DNA from: Pseudonocardia sp. DSM 110487
Lineage (GTDB): Bacteria > Actinomycetota > Actinomycetes > Mycobacteriales > Pseudonocardiaceae
DNA: 64,000 nucleotides
Assembly: GCF_019468565.1 (NCBI RefSeq)
Contig: NZ_CP080521.1
Location: 7,006,001-7,070,000 of the forward strand
Reading direction: 5' to 3'
Positions 41,105-50,242 of this stretch are shown here, one piece after another (position 1 is the stretch's first letter; each line of letters begins with the position of its first letter). The position numbers were made by a program, and so were the translations under genes. A model generated the notes under the pieces. That model was not told where the DNA came from. It searched no databases and saw nothing but the letters and a program-made list of their open reading frames with translations.

Positions 41105-41820
41105 CAGGCGCCTCCGCGCATCTGCTCGAGCCAGGCCAGCGACTCGGGCGAGCCGCCGGGGAACGTCTCGTCCGCATCGAGCAGGAAGCTGCGGTCGCCG
41201 TGGTGGGCGAGCTCGTGGTGCACCGCGACCGGGTCGCCCGCCTCGACGAGCTCGAGGATCCGGCGGTGCCGCCGCGCGTCCCCGACGAGCGGCTCGTGGA
41301 CGCTGCGGACGCGGCGGTTCATCACCATGCAGAGGCGCATCTGGAGCGCAAGCGACCGGTAGGCGTCCTCCAGCCTGCTGTGCCCGGCGAGCCCAACCAC
41401 GGCGAGGTGGAACGCAAAGCCGCGCTCGATCACCGCGGCCTCGTCGCCCGCACCGGCCGCCCGCTCCAGCGCCGCGTACGCCTCGCGGCAGCGAGCGATG
41501 CGCTCTGGCGCGCGGCACGGCACCCCGAGATCGACGGCGAGGCGCTCGAGGTCGTGCCGGAGCGTGAGGATCTCGTAGACGTCGTGCAGGGTCAGCGGGG
41601 TCACCACCACCCCGCGGCGCGGGGAGCGCACGACGAGCCCCTCCTGCTCCAGCACGCGCAGGGCCTCCCGCAACGGCGGCTTGCTCACGCCCAGCGCGCC
41701 TGCCACCTGGCTCTCCACGACGCGGTCCCCTGGCCGCAGCTCACCTGCGAAGATCATCTTGCGCATGGCGTCGGCGGCGAGGTGGGTGATGCTCGGCGGT
41801 GCCGCGATGCGCTCCGACAT
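41104..41820 (-). CDS. GntR-family regulator, FCD subgroup
   Basis: The 238-residue protein has a GntR winged helix (about 12-75: MIFAGELRPGDRVVESQVAGALGVSKPPLREALRVLEQEGLV in parts) and an FCD effector domain (about 85-220) with the usual His-rich metal/ligand pocket. It begins the GntR-RpiB-Nramp-like operon. On the minus strand a TACTGT -10 hexamer (41852-41857) overlaps a TGTCTACA half-palindrome (41847-41854), a likely autoregulation site, and GAGGGGGTG precedes ATG 41820. Confidence 0.9.
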   Translation of the reverse strand: MSERIAAPPSITHLAADAMRKMIFAGELRPGDRVVESQVAGALGVSKPPLREALRVLEQEGLVVRSPRRGVVVTPLTLHDVYEILTLRHDLERLAVDLGVPCRAPERIARCREAYAALERAAGAGDEAAVIERGFAFHLAVVGLAGHSRLEDAYRSLALQMRLCMVMNRRVRSVHEPLVGDARRHRRILELVEAGDPVAVHHELAHHGDRSFLLDADETFPGGSPESLAWLEQMRGGA

Positions 41821-41942
41821 CGGACACCCCCTCGGCGACGACCTTTTGTAGACAGTAGGTCGGGATCTGGGGCTCGGCAACGGCTGCACACCGCGCGAGG
41901 ATGTGCACGCCTCCCCAGCCACTGAGATCCGAGGAGCGAGAC

Positions 41943-42461
41943 GTGAAGATCGGCGAACTCATCGAACTGCTGACGGATGCCGCCGCCGACCTTCCCGACG
42001 GAACGGACTCCGAGGTCCACGTCCACATCTGCCGCGGCTGGGACGCCTTCTCGATCGTCACGAAGGAGGTGACGGTCGACACGAGCGGCCCCGTCGCGCT
42101 GGTGCAGGGCCACCCGCACCGCGACGACGGGCAGACGGTACGCAGACCGGTCGCCATGGGAGTGGACGACGAGCTGGCGAGGATGGTCGAGAACCCGGAC
42201 GCGATCCAGGAGGAACCCCCGTCGTCCGTGATGATCCAGATCGACGAGACGAAGGCGTACCGCGTGCCGTTGCGGGCGGACGGGAAGATCCTCGCTCCCG
42301 GCGATGTCGACGCCTTGCGCGTCGGCTGCCTGTGTGACCCCGAGAAGAACAACTTCGGGCGGGGGGTCGAGCGCACCGGCGACAACGTCGCGCTGATCTT
42401 CAAGGACAACTGCCCCGTGCACCAGACCGTCACCCTCCCTCCGGACGGCCCGCCCCTCTGA
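41943..42461 (+). CDS. Hypothetical protein with C-terminal CxC/CPxH motif
   Basis: I do not recognise a named family. The 172-residue protein starts at GTG 41943 after GAGGAG. It begins KIGELIELLTDAAADLPDGTDSEVHV, a short helix-strand module seen in many phage and actinobacterial small proteins. The C-terminal third has CLCDPEKNNFGRG (about 138-150) and, after about 14 residues, DNCPVHQT. Three Cys and one His in this spacing look like a metal-binding knuckle. The last 32 bases overlap, head to head at the stops, the end of the SARP gene. Confidence 0.62.
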   Translation: MKIGELIELLTDAAADLPDGTDSEVHVHICRGWDAFSIVTKEVTVDTSGPVALVQGHPHRDDGQTVRRPVAMGVDDELARMVENPDAIQEEPPSSVMIQIDETKAYRVPLRADGKILAPGDVDALRVGCLCDPEKNNFGRGVERTGDNVALIFKDNCPVHQTVTLPPDGPPL

Positions 42462-45120
42462 CGGCTCGCGCCAGCCCGGCACGGGCCCGTTCCTGCTCGC
42501 GGGAGTAGGCGATCTCGTCGGCGAGCGCAATGGCGGCTCGGTGCCGCTCGGCGGCCGAGGCGTGGTCACCCGCGGCGAGCGCGACCTCGCCGAGCCCGTT
42601 GAGGGCGGAGGCCTCCCCACTTCGGTATCCGGTTTCGCGGTACAGGGCCAGCGCGTGCTCGTAGTGGGCACGCGCCTGCTCGTGCTCACGCAGGTCGAGG
42701 TGGGCCGAGCCGAGGCCCTCGAGGGCCTCCGCCCGGCCGTCCCGGTCGTCGAGCCCCTCGTAGACCCGCAGCGCGTCGTGGTGCAGGGCGACCGCCGATC
42801 GCACGTCCCCGAGGCGGGCGACCGCCCGGCCGAGGGCCGCCAGAACCGCCCCTTCCGCGGCCCGGTCCCCCAGCTCCCGGTAGCGCTCCAGCGCGCGCAG
42901 GTAGTGCTCGCGCGCCTCGTCGGCATGGTCCTGTCCGAGGCGCACATGGCCGAGGCCCTGCTCGGCCCTGGCCTCGACGTGCCGGTCGCCGAGCTCGTGG
43001 GCGAGGCGAAGAGCCCGCCGATGCTGGTCCGCGGCCTCGTCGTAGCGGCTCTGACGCCAGTGGACCCAGCCCATGTCGACGAGTGCGCGCGCTTCCGTCG
43101 GCCGGTCGCCACGGGCCCTGCTGGACTCCAGGGCATCCGCGTAGAGGGCGACCGCGTGCTGGGAGCGGTCGTAGAGGTAGCGGTGCAGGGCCGTCGCCCG
43201 CTGACGGTCGGTGGCCTGGGCGGCGACCGCGATGAGGTTCGCCCGCTCGGCCGCCAGCCACGTGTCGGCACCACCGGAACCGGCGTCCGCGATCGCGCGC
43301 TGGTAGTGCTCGACGAGCCGGTCGACCGCCGCTGTCCGCATCGCGGGGGTGTCCTGCGCTTCCGCCGTTCTCCGCGCGTGCTCCCGCAGCAGGTCGTGCA
43401 GGGTGTACCGGCCGGGCTCATGCTGCAGCAGCATGTGAGCGTCCAGGAGCTCTTCCAGGAGCTGCTCGGCCTCCTCCGACCCGATGCCCGCCAGCGCGGC
43501 GGCCGCGCCGGCGTCGAGATCGCGCCCTGGATGCAGACCCAGCAGCCGGAACATGCGGCGTTGCCCGGGTTCGAGCTGCTCGTAGGAGAGGGTGAACGCG
43601 GCGGCCACCCCGCGGTCGGACACCGCCAGCTCGGTGAGCCGCCCGCGCTGGTCGCGGAGCCGGTCGGCCAGGTAGCCGACCGTCCACCGGGGCCGGTGGC
43701 GCAGGCGGGCCGCCGCGATGCGCACCGCCAGCGGGAGGAAGCCGCACAGCTGCAGCACGTCGAGCACGGCGAGCGGTTCCGCGTCGGCGCGCGTGCCCAC
43801 GATCGCGGTGAAGAGGCCCAGCGAGTCCTCGGCGGGGAGCGGGTCCAACGAGAGCACCTCGGCGCCGTCCAGACCCACGAGCCGCCTGCGGCTGGTGATC
43901 AGGACGAGGCCGCTGGACGCGCCGGGCAGCAGCGGCGCCACCTGGTCGACGTCGGCCGCATTGTCGAGGACGACCAGCGCGCGGCGATCGGCCAGCTCCG
44001 CCCGCCACCGGGCGGTGAGCTCGGCAGGGGTGCCCTGGAGGTCGTCCACGGGCACGCCGAGCTGTCGCAGCAGGACCTCAGCAGCGGCCGCGGCCGACAG
44101 CGGCGACTGCCCGGCGGTGTGGGCCTGCAGGTCGACGAACAGCTGCCCGTCGGGGAATCCGCCGCCGAGCCGGTTGGCGGCGTGCACCGCCAGCGTCGTC
44201 TTGCCGACACCCGCCATGCCGTCGATCGCCCAGACCGTCGACCTGGCCTCGTCGAGGGGCGCGATGCGGTCCATCTCGACCCGACGACCGGTGAAGTCCG
44301 GCGGGTCGTACGGCAGGAAGCTCACGCGCCGGCGCGCGGGCGCGGAGACCGCGGAAGGAGCGGGCCGGTGGGCCAGCGCCGGATCGTCGCGAAGGACGCG
44401 CTGTTCCAGGTCGGTGAAGGCGCGGCTGGGATCCAGTCCCTGCTCGTCGGCCAGCACGGCGCGGAACCCGCGGGCCGCGGCGAGGGCGTCGTGCTGCCGT
44501 CCCGCCCTGTGGAGGGCGAGCACGAGGTGGGCGGTCAGCCTCTCGCGCAACGGGTGCGCGGCCACGTGGGCGGACAGCTCGTCGACGAGGTCCGCGTGCC
44601 GCCCCATGGCCAGCTCCAGCTCGGCGAGGCGCTCGACGGCCGCGAGCCGCCTGTCCTCCAGCCGCGCGCGGGCCGGCTCGACGTAGTCGGCGCTCACGTC
44701 GGCGAGCGGCTGCCCCCGCCACAACGCCAGCGCGGCGCGGAGCCTGCGGGCGGCCTCCTCGGGCTCGGCATCGGCGATGCGCCCCGCCTCGGCGACGCCG
44801 GTGGTGAACTCCTCCAGGTCGAGCTGGCCCGGCTCGGGACGGATCACGTACCCCGCCGGCCGGGTGGCCAGCACGTCGGCCGCTCCCGCCGCCCGCAACA
44901 CCCGCCGGAGGCCGGTGATCGCGGCGTGGATCTGGGAACGCGAGGTGTCCGGCGGGGTCGCGCCCCAGATCGCACCGACGAGACGCTCCGCGCCGATCAC
45001 GGTGCCGGCGTGCAGCAGCAGGTAGGCGAGCACCGACCGGTGCCGGGGCGACGCACTGGGCAGGGGCCGGTCCTCCGCCGAGACCTCCACCGGTCCCAGC
45101 ACGGCGAAACGCACCCTCAC
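42430..45120 (-). CDS. AfsR/SARP-type transcriptional regulator with NB-ARC and TPR domains
   Basis: The 896-residue protein starts with an OmpR-like DNA-binding domain (about 1-95) and a BTAD domain (about 98-245), the SARP unit that activates secondary-metabolite and other genes. An NB-ARC ATPase follows, with P-loop GMAGVGKTTLA near 298 and VVLDNAADVDQ near 375. The C-terminal 250 residues are TPR repeats with pairs such as ALVDMGWVHWRQSRYDEAADQH. No biosynthetic cluster is adjacent. It lies 42 bases after the AhpD-like gene on the same strand. Confidence 0.93.
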   Translation of the reverse strand: MRVRFAVLGPVEVSAEDRPLPSASPRHRSVLAYLLLHAGTVIGAERLVGAIWGATPPDTSRSQIHAAITGLRRVLRAAGAADVLATRPAGYVIRPEPGQLDLEEFTTGVAEAGRIADAEPEEAARRLRAALALWRGQPLADVSADYVEPARARLEDRRLAAVERLAELELAMGRHADLVDELSAHVAAHPLRERLTAHLVLALHRAGRQHDALAAARGFRAVLADEQGLDPSRAFTDLEQRVLRDDPALAHRPAPSAVSAPARRRVSFLPYDPPDFTGRRVEMDRIAPLDEARSTVWAIDGMAGVGKTTLAVHAANRLGGGFPDGQLFVDLQAHTAGQSPLSAAAAAEVLLRQLGVPVDDLQGTPAELTARWRAELADRRALVVLDNAADVDQVAPLLPGASSGLVLITSRRRLVGLDGAEVLSLDPLPAEDSLGLFTAIVGTRADAEPLAVLDVLQLCGFLPLAVRIAAARLRHRPRWTVGYLADRLRDQRGRLTELAVSDRGVAAAFTLSYEQLEPGQRRMFRLLGLHPGRDLDAGAAAALAGIGSEEAEQLLEELLDAHMLLQHEPGRYTLHDLLREHARRTAEAQDTPAMRTAAVDRLVEHYQRAIADAGSGGADTWLAAERANLIAVAAQATDRQRATALHRYLYDRSQHAVALYADALESSRARGDRPTEARALVDMGWVHWRQSRYDEAADQHRRALRLAHELGDRHVEARAEQGLGHVRLGQDHADEAREHYLRALERYRELGDRAAEGAVLAALGRAVARLGDVRSAVALHHDALRVYEGLDDRDGRAEALEGLGSAHLDLREHEQARAHYEHALALYRETGYRSGEASALNGLGEVALAAGDHASAAERHRAAIALADEIAYSREQERARAGLARAVRGAGRPEGG

Positions 45121-45162
45121 CCTCCCATCGTGGCAGGAGGGTGGGGTGCGTCCTCGCGGCTG

Positions 45163-45621
45163 TCACCAGGTGGTGCCCGCGGGCTCCTTGATCGTGGCGT
45201 TGAGCCGGTTGAACAGGTTGGTGGTCGCGATCCAGAGGATCAGCCCCGCGAGCTGCTCTTCGTCGAAGTGGTCGGCGACCTCGTCCCACAGCTCGTCCGG
45301 AACGGCGTCGCCGGACCGGTCGGCGAGCCGGGTGACGGCCTCGGCGAGGGCGAGCGCGGCCCGCTCGGAGTCCGTGAAATACGGCGCCTCCCGCCACGCT
45401 GCCACCATGAGGAGCCGCTCGTCGGTCACGCCGGCCTTGCGGGCCGAGCGCGAGCCGGCGTCGACACATGCGCTGCAGCCGTTGACCTGGCTGGCGCGCA
45501 GGTGAGCCAGCTCGAGCGTCTCCTGCGGCACCCCGGCCCCGTGCACGGCCTTGTAGAGCGAGTTGATGCCCTTCATCGCGTCGGGCAGCACCATCGCGGG
45601 GTTCTTCATCCGGGCTTCCAT
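45163..45621 (-). CDS. Carboxymuconolactone decarboxylase/AhpD-like protein
   Basis: The 152-residue all-helical protein has the AhpD core: LAHLRASQVNGCSACVDAGSRSARKAG, where CSAC (about 49-52) is the redox Cys pair and the downstream residues complete the usual ExxxCxxC-x-H-like site (here His is replaced by Asp/Gly, as VDAG). It probably acts as an alkylhydroperoxidase-type thiol enzyme. It lies between the serine hydrolase and the SARP gene, all on the same strand with gaps of about 40 bases. Confidence 0.86.
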   Translation of the reverse strand: MEARMKNPAMVLPDAMKGINSLYKAVHGAGVPQETLELAHLRASQVNGCSACVDAGSRSARKAGVTDERLLMVAAWREAPYFTDSERAALALAEAVTRLADRSGDAVPDELWDEVADHFDEEQLAGLILWIATTNLFNRLNATIKEPAGTTW

Positions 45622-45660
45622 CTCTGCTTCCTTTCACTCGGTTCGAACATGGGATGACGG

Positions 45661-46809
45661 TCAGCGCGACCCGGCGGACCGCACGACGGCCGCGGCCAGC
45701 CGCGCGACCTCCGGCGCCTCGAAGCCGAAGGCCGCCCGCCGCCGGGTGTAGCCGAACGCCACACCGGTGCACGGATCGGCGAATGCCTCGGATCCGGCCG
45801 AGCCGTCGTGGCCGAAGGCGCGCGCGGACAGGAACGGGTAGGTCGCGCCCTTCGCCTGGAAGCCGACCGCGAACTTGTACCGCTCGCCGCCGACCAGGTC
45901 AGGGCCCACGGAATGGAGCGTCGAGAACTCGGCGACGGTCGCGGGCCCGAGCAGCGGGGACCGCCCGTCGATGCCGGAGACGGCGGCCGCATACAGCGCA
46001 GCCAGCCCGCGGGCGCTGCCGACCCCGCCCGCGGAGGCCGGGCCGAGCGCGCGCACGACGCGGTGGTTGGGGATGTCCAGGATGTCGGAGACGGCGAAGG
46101 CTGGGAGGTTGTAGCTGATCCCGGCGATGCCGTGCGGGCTCGGCGAGTACGCCTCGAAGGCCGCCTGTTGCTCGGCCGTGGCGATCCACGGGAGGACGGG
46201 CCGGAAACGCGGCTCGAGCGACTCGGGGAGGCCGAGGTAGAGGTCGAGATCGAACGGAGCGCGGATCCGCTCCTCGTACAGCTCCTGGATGCTCCGTCCG
46301 GTGATGCGGCGCACCACCTCCCCGACGATGGCGAAGGCCACGAACGAGGCGTAGCCGTGGGCGGTACCCGGCCGCCACAACGGGGCCTCCGCCGCCATCC
46401 GCTCGGCGAGGACGCGGTCATCGGCGAGCTCGTCGATGGTGAGGCCCTCCTCGGCCCCGACCACGCCGCTGCGGTGCGTGAGAACGTCGCGCAGGGTGAT
46501 CCCGGCCTTGCCCGAGACCGCGAACTCCGGCCACTGTTCGGCGACGGCCCGATCCAGATCGAGCACCCCGTCCTGCACCAGCAGGGCCACGACGATGCTC
46601 GCCGCACCCTTCGTGGACGAGAAGATCCCGGTGAGCGTCTCGCCCGTGACGTCATCGCCTGCCCACAGGTCGACGGCGCGCCGGCCCCGCACGTACGCCG
46701 CCAGCTGGGCGCCGGCCGCTGCGCCGTCCTCGGCCGCGACCGCCGCGAACTCCTCGCGCACCTCCTCGAATCCCTCGGCGACATCTCCGCGAACGTCGAT
46801 CCGGCTCAT
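45661..46809 (-). CDS. Beta-lactamase-family serine hydrolase (class C-like/EstB)
   Basis: The 382-residue protein has the SxxK nucleophile motif SSTK near residue 65, a YAS motif (HGYASF) near 154 corresponding to YxN, and FGHDGSAGSEAF near 333 in place of the KTG triad. No signal peptide is seen, so it is a cytosolic esterase or peptidase and not a resistance enzyme. ATG 46809 is preceded by GGTGGA; GTG 46827 is the alternative start. It heads a run of three minus-strand genes (hydrolase, AhpD-like, SARP). Confidence 0.86.
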   Translation of the reverse strand: MSRIDVRGDVAEGFEEVREEFAAVAAEDGAAAGAQLAAYVRGRRAVDLWAGDDVTGETLTGIFSSTKGAASIVVALLVQDGVLDLDRAVAEQWPEFAVSGKAGITLRDVLTHRSGVVGAEEGLTIDELADDRVLAERMAAEAPLWRPGTAHGYASFVAFAIVGEVVRRITGRSIQELYEERIRAPFDLDLYLGLPESLEPRFRPVLPWIATAEQQAAFEAYSPSPHGIAGISYNLPAFAVSDILDIPNHRVVRALGPASAGGVGSARGLAALYAAAVSGIDGRSPLLGPATVAEFSTLHSVGPDLVGGERYKFAVGFQAKGATYPFLSARAFGHDGSAGSEAFADPCTGVAFGYTRRRAAFGFEAPEVARLAAAVVRSAGSR

Positions 46810-47034
46810 CAGTTCCACCTGCGCCACCTCCCACGCTTTCGGGCTGTCGCCAGCGTGTGGGAGCCGGTTGATGGGCTCACGATGCGATCGCGATGTGCCT
46901 GCTGTGCGCGCTGATCCACGGGTGCGCGAGGGGGCCGCCGGACGGCGTGCGAAGCTGGAGGCCGCACGTCAGGGCGACCTGAGGTGATCTGGCGCACAGG
47001 GCACTGGGCGAGCTGCCACCGAGCCGTCCACCGT

Positions 47035-47062
47035 CCGATCACCCCGGCGCCGGGGTGATCGG
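47035..47062. promoter_or_regulatory. Perfect 28-base palindrome upstream of the proline-rich protein gene
   Basis: CCGATCACCCCGGC and GCCGGGGTGATCGG are exact complements with no spacer. The site lies 28 bases before ATG 47091 and may be an operator or a 5' hairpin. About 225 bases separate it from the divergent serine hydrolase gene; nothing else is seen in that stretch. Confidence 0.6.
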
Positions 47063-47090
47063 GACGTGGTCGACGGGGGGAGGGACCAGG

Positions 47091-49352
47091 ATGGACGCAA
47101 CCGGCGCGGGCACCAGCACCGGGCAGAGCGCCGGGCCCACGGATGTCACCGGGAGTGCCGAGGACGTCACCGCCGGTTCGTCCAGCACGGTCGGCCGGGC
47201 CGATGCCACGGGGCCGCTGCCCGTCCAGAAGCCCGCCGACCCCACCGGGCCGCTACCCGCCCAGGAGGCCGAATCCAGGCTCGGAGCGAGCGCCGACGAC
47301 ACAGCCGCCCAACCCGTCGTCGCGGCCACGCCGTCGTGGTTCGCAACCGGTCCGCTCCCCGTGGTCCCCACCGCGCCGGGCAACACGGCACCGGTCGACA
47401 CAGCACCGGTCAACACCGCGACACCTGCCGGTGCACCCGCTCCCCCTGCGGCACCCGCCGGTTCCTTCGACGCCGGCCTCACACCTGGAGAGCCGAGCAC
47501 GCCCCCGGCCGGTCTCTTCGAACCCGCGGACGGCCTGCCGTCGACCGCCGTCGCACCGACCGGCCCGCATCCCGCGGTGCCCGCCCCGCCCCCGCCGAAC
47601 GGCGCGACCCCGGTCGTCGAGGCGCATCCTCCCGTGGGCGCCGTCCCGCCCTCGCAAGCGGTGAACGGGACAGGCCCCGGCGCTGCCGCCCCGGCTCCGC
47701 ATGGCGGCAGCCCGACCGATCCTGCCCCGATGACCGCGCCCCTTCCCGTCGTCGGCCCACCCCCTCCCCCGAGCCCGGCCCACGTACCACCGCCTGCCGC
47801 GGTCACCCCGCCCGCGCCCGGCCCGCCCGTCCAGCCGGCCGGCCTCTTCGTTCCGCCCCCGCCGCCTGCGGTCGCGAGCACAGCAACGGGCCCGGCCCCC
47901 GCGCCGCCGGCCGACCTCTTCACACCGGCCACCCCGTCACAGGGCCCGGCGGCGCCGCCGGCGCCGGAACCGCCGACCGGTCTCTTCGCGGCAGTCGCTC
48001 CGCCCCCCACGGTTACGCCTGCACCCGCTCCCATCCCGCCTGCCGGCGGCGTCCCGGCGTCGCCGGTGCGTCCCGTCGACGCCACCGGTCCCATGCCGGT
48101 GATCAACCGGGTGAGCGCGCCGCCCGCGGGGCCACCGTCCGACCTCACCCCACCGCAAGCGGCCGGGAGCCCGCAGCCGCCCGCGCGCGCTCCGGAGGCC
48201 CCGCCCCGCACCGACGCGTGGGCCTTCGTCCCGGGGCCCACTCGGCCGCGCCGCACGAACTCCCCGCCGGATGACCGCAGGCCGGCGGCGCAGTCGCGGC
48301 CGCTCCCCACACCGCCCGGCGGGGGCCACTCCCCGAGCCTGACCATGGTGTCCGGCCCGAAGGCCACCACCGGGACGACGACGCGGCGGGCATGGCCGCT
48401 GACCCTCGTCGGCGTCCTCGTGGCCGTCGCCGCCGGCATCGCGCTGGTGTTCTCGGTCGCCCGCACGAACCCTGCCGATCTCGCCACCTCGGCCGCCACC
48501 GACGCCGGAAGCTGGCCCGGCGCCCGCTACCAGGGCGCCGTCGCCGCGGTCGACGGCGGCGAGATCCGGTTCGACCTGACGGTCACCCCCGACGGCGCGT
48601 CGGGCACGCTCTCCCGCGACGACGGCCGGGCCAGCGCCGAGCTCCTCTGGGACCAGGGTGGCGCGCTGATCCGCGCCAACCGGGAGTGGTGGCTGTACCA
48701 CCACCCGACGCGGGCCGACGACCTCGCGGGCAACTGGGTGGCCGAACCGCTGACCGAGACCCAGGAGATCGACCCCCTCCTGCGTCTCAGCGGCCCCGCG
48801 CTCTCCGCGTACGTGCGCGGGGAGCAGCCGGCCCGGTGGCAGGCCTTCGAGCAGCAGATCGTGGAGGGGCGGTCCGGGATCGTGCTCTTCGACGGTGCAC
48901 GGCGGGTCGTCGTCGGCAGCGAGGACGCGCACCCGCTGCTCGCCGTCGACATCGCGCCGAACGCGCAGACGCCCCCGGTGCCGGTGGCGAGGCCGACCGA
49001 CGAGGAGCTCGCCGCGGTGACCGGCGCGGCGGCCAGGGTGCGGCAGGAAGCGGCACCCAAGACACTGGCGCAGGTGCTGCAGGAACGCCCGAACGTCGGG
49101 ATCCAGCTGCAGCCGGATCCCGTGTGCACCGCTCAGACGTGCAACGTCACCATCGTCCTGACCAACTCCGGCAATGCGCCCGCACGCGGCCGCCTCGAGG
49201 TCTCCGCCGACGGTCAGGTGGTCGCGAACCACCCGCTCGACGTCCAGCCCGGCCAGGTGGCGACGTTCACGGCGACGGCACCCAACCCCCAGTTCGGTCA
49301 GCCGGAGGCCAAGGGCCAGATCATCTGGGCGACCCGCGCTGTGGACGACTGA
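47091..49352 (+). CDS. Proline-rich single-span membrane protein with extracellular C-terminal domains
   Basis: The 753-residue protein has a long Pro/Ala/Thr-rich N-terminal region (about 1-440), one transmembrane helix (about 448-470, PLTLVGVLVAVAAGIALVFSV) and a folded extracellular part. Two short motifs recur in the disordered part: TGPLPV or TGPMPV (at least four times) and P(A/T)GLF (at least three times). The outer part has a lipoprotein-like beta region (GARYQGAVAAVDGGEIRFDLTV, EWWLYHHP) and a CARDB-like C-terminal domain with a Cys pair (VCTAQTCNVTIVLTNSGNA). No known function. ATG 47091 follows GGGAGGGA. Confidence 0.75.
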   Translation: MDATGAGTSTGQSAGPTDVTGSAEDVTAGSSSTVGRADATGPLPVQKPADPTGPLPAQEAESRLGASADDTAAQPVVAATPSWFATGPLPVVPTAPGNTAPVDTAPVNTATPAGAPAPPAAPAGSFDAGLTPGEPSTPPAGLFEPADGLPSTAVAPTGPHPAVPAPPPPNGATPVVEAHPPVGAVPPSQAVNGTGPGAAAPAPHGGSPTDPAPMTAPLPVVGPPPPPSPAHVPPPAAVTPPAPGPPVQPAGLFVPPPPPAVASTATGPAPAPPADLFTPATPSQGPAAPPAPEPPTGLFAAVAPPPTVTPAPAPIPPAGGVPASPVRPVDATGPMPVINRVSAPPAGPPSDLTPPQAAGSPQPPARAPEAPPRTDAWAFVPGPTRPRRTNSPPDDRRPAAQSRPLPTPPGGGHSPSLTMVSGPKATTGTTTRRAWPLTLVGVLVAVAAGIALVFSVARTNPADLATSAATDAGSWPGARYQGAVAAVDGGEIRFDLTVTPDGASGTLSRDDGRASAELLWDQGGALIRANREWWLYHHPTRADDLAGNWVAEPLTETQEIDPLLRLSGPALSAYVRGEQPARWQAFEQQIVEGRSGIVLFDGARRVVVGSEDAHPLLAVDIAPNAQTPPVPVARPTDEELAAVTGAAARVRQEAAPKTLAQVLQERPNVGIQLQPDPVCTAQTCNVTIVLTNSGNAPARGRLEVSADGQVVANHPLDVQPGQVATFTATAPNPQFGQPEAKGQIIWATRAVDD

Positions 49353-50241
49353 TGGCGAGCCCTAGGCGCTTCTCGAACCAGTGGTGGGCGTAGGGCTCGT
49401 CGTTGAACGCCGGGACCTCGGTGTAGCCCGCCGAGCGGTAGAGGGCGATCGCCTCGACGAGCGAGCGGTTCGTCTCGAGGCGCAGTACGCGGGCGCCGGA
49501 CGCGGCGGCGTGCGTCTCCAGCTCTGCGAGGAGCCTGCGGCCCAGTCCGGTGCCGCGCACGGTGGCCGACACCCACATCCGCTTGACCTCGCACGCGCCA
49601 TCAGCCCCGAACTTCAGGGCCCCGCACCCCACCGGCTCGGCACCGAGCCGCGCGACCAGCAGGATCCCGGCGGGCGGCCGGAGCCCGATGTCCGGCGCCG
49701 GATTGCTCCGGTCGACGTCGAAGCCGGTGTCGAACCGGCTGTCGAGCTCGGTGAAGTACGCCTGCAGGCAGTGCCGGGCGTCCCGGTCGGCGGGATCGGT
49801 GACCGCGATCTCGATCATTCCGGCCTTGAGCAGTCGTTCGACCTCGGCCATCGCGGCGGCGAGGCGGTCCCGCTGAGGTGGCGGGAGCGGCGCGAGTAGC
49901 GCGGTCGCCACCTCGTCGCTGCGCCGCTCGAGGGCCTCCCGCTCGGCGGCGCCCTTCTGCGTGAGCCGGGCCAGCCGCGCGCGCCGGTCGGATGCGTCGG
50001 CCTCCACGGTGATCAGGGAGTCGCCCTCGAGCGAGCGCAGCAGCCTGCTGAGGTAGCCCGAGTCGAGGCCGAGATCGGCGCGCAGCGTCCGCACGTCCTG
50101 GCCGTCCGGCCCGATCTCCCACAGCACGCGCGCCGCCCCGAGCGGCCGTCCGCGTCCGAGGAACTCGTCCTGGAGGGCGCCGACTCGCTGCGTGACGGTG
50201 CGGTTGAACCGGCGCACCTGCGCCACCATCGCCGCGTCCAT
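49321..50241 (-). CDS. MarR-GNAT fusion protein
   Basis: The 306-residue protein joins a MarR-type winged helix (about 1-140, with LGLDSGYLSRLLRSLEGDSLITVEADASDRRARLARLT) to a GNAT acetyltransferase (about 150-300, with MWVSATVRGTGLGRRLLAELE as acetyl-CoA loop). Such fusions are known in actinobacteria and may couple regulation to modification. Two palindromes lie directly upstream of the start, so autoregulation is likely. Its last 32 bases overlap the end of the convergent proline-rich protein gene. Confidence 0.9.
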   Translation of the reverse strand: MDAAMVAQVRRFNRTVTQRVGALQDEFLGRGRPLGAARVLWEIGPDGQDVRTLRADLGLDSGYLSRLLRSLEGDSLITVEADASDRRARLARLTQKGAAEREALERRSDEVATALLAPLPPPQRDRLAAAMAEVERLLKAGMIEIAVTDPADRDARHCLQAYFTELDSRFDTGFDVDRSNPAPDIGLRPPAGILLVARLGAEPVGCGALKFGADGACEVKRMWVSATVRGTGLGRRLLAELETHAAASGARVLRLETNRSLVEAIALYRSAGYTEVPAFNDEPYAHHWFEKRLGLAISRPQRGSPR

Positions 50242-50242
50242 T

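Noticed and set aside
42541..45657. A plus-strand open frame of 1,038 codons
   Set aside because: It is antisense to the SARP regulator and the AhpD-like gene, both with clear domains.
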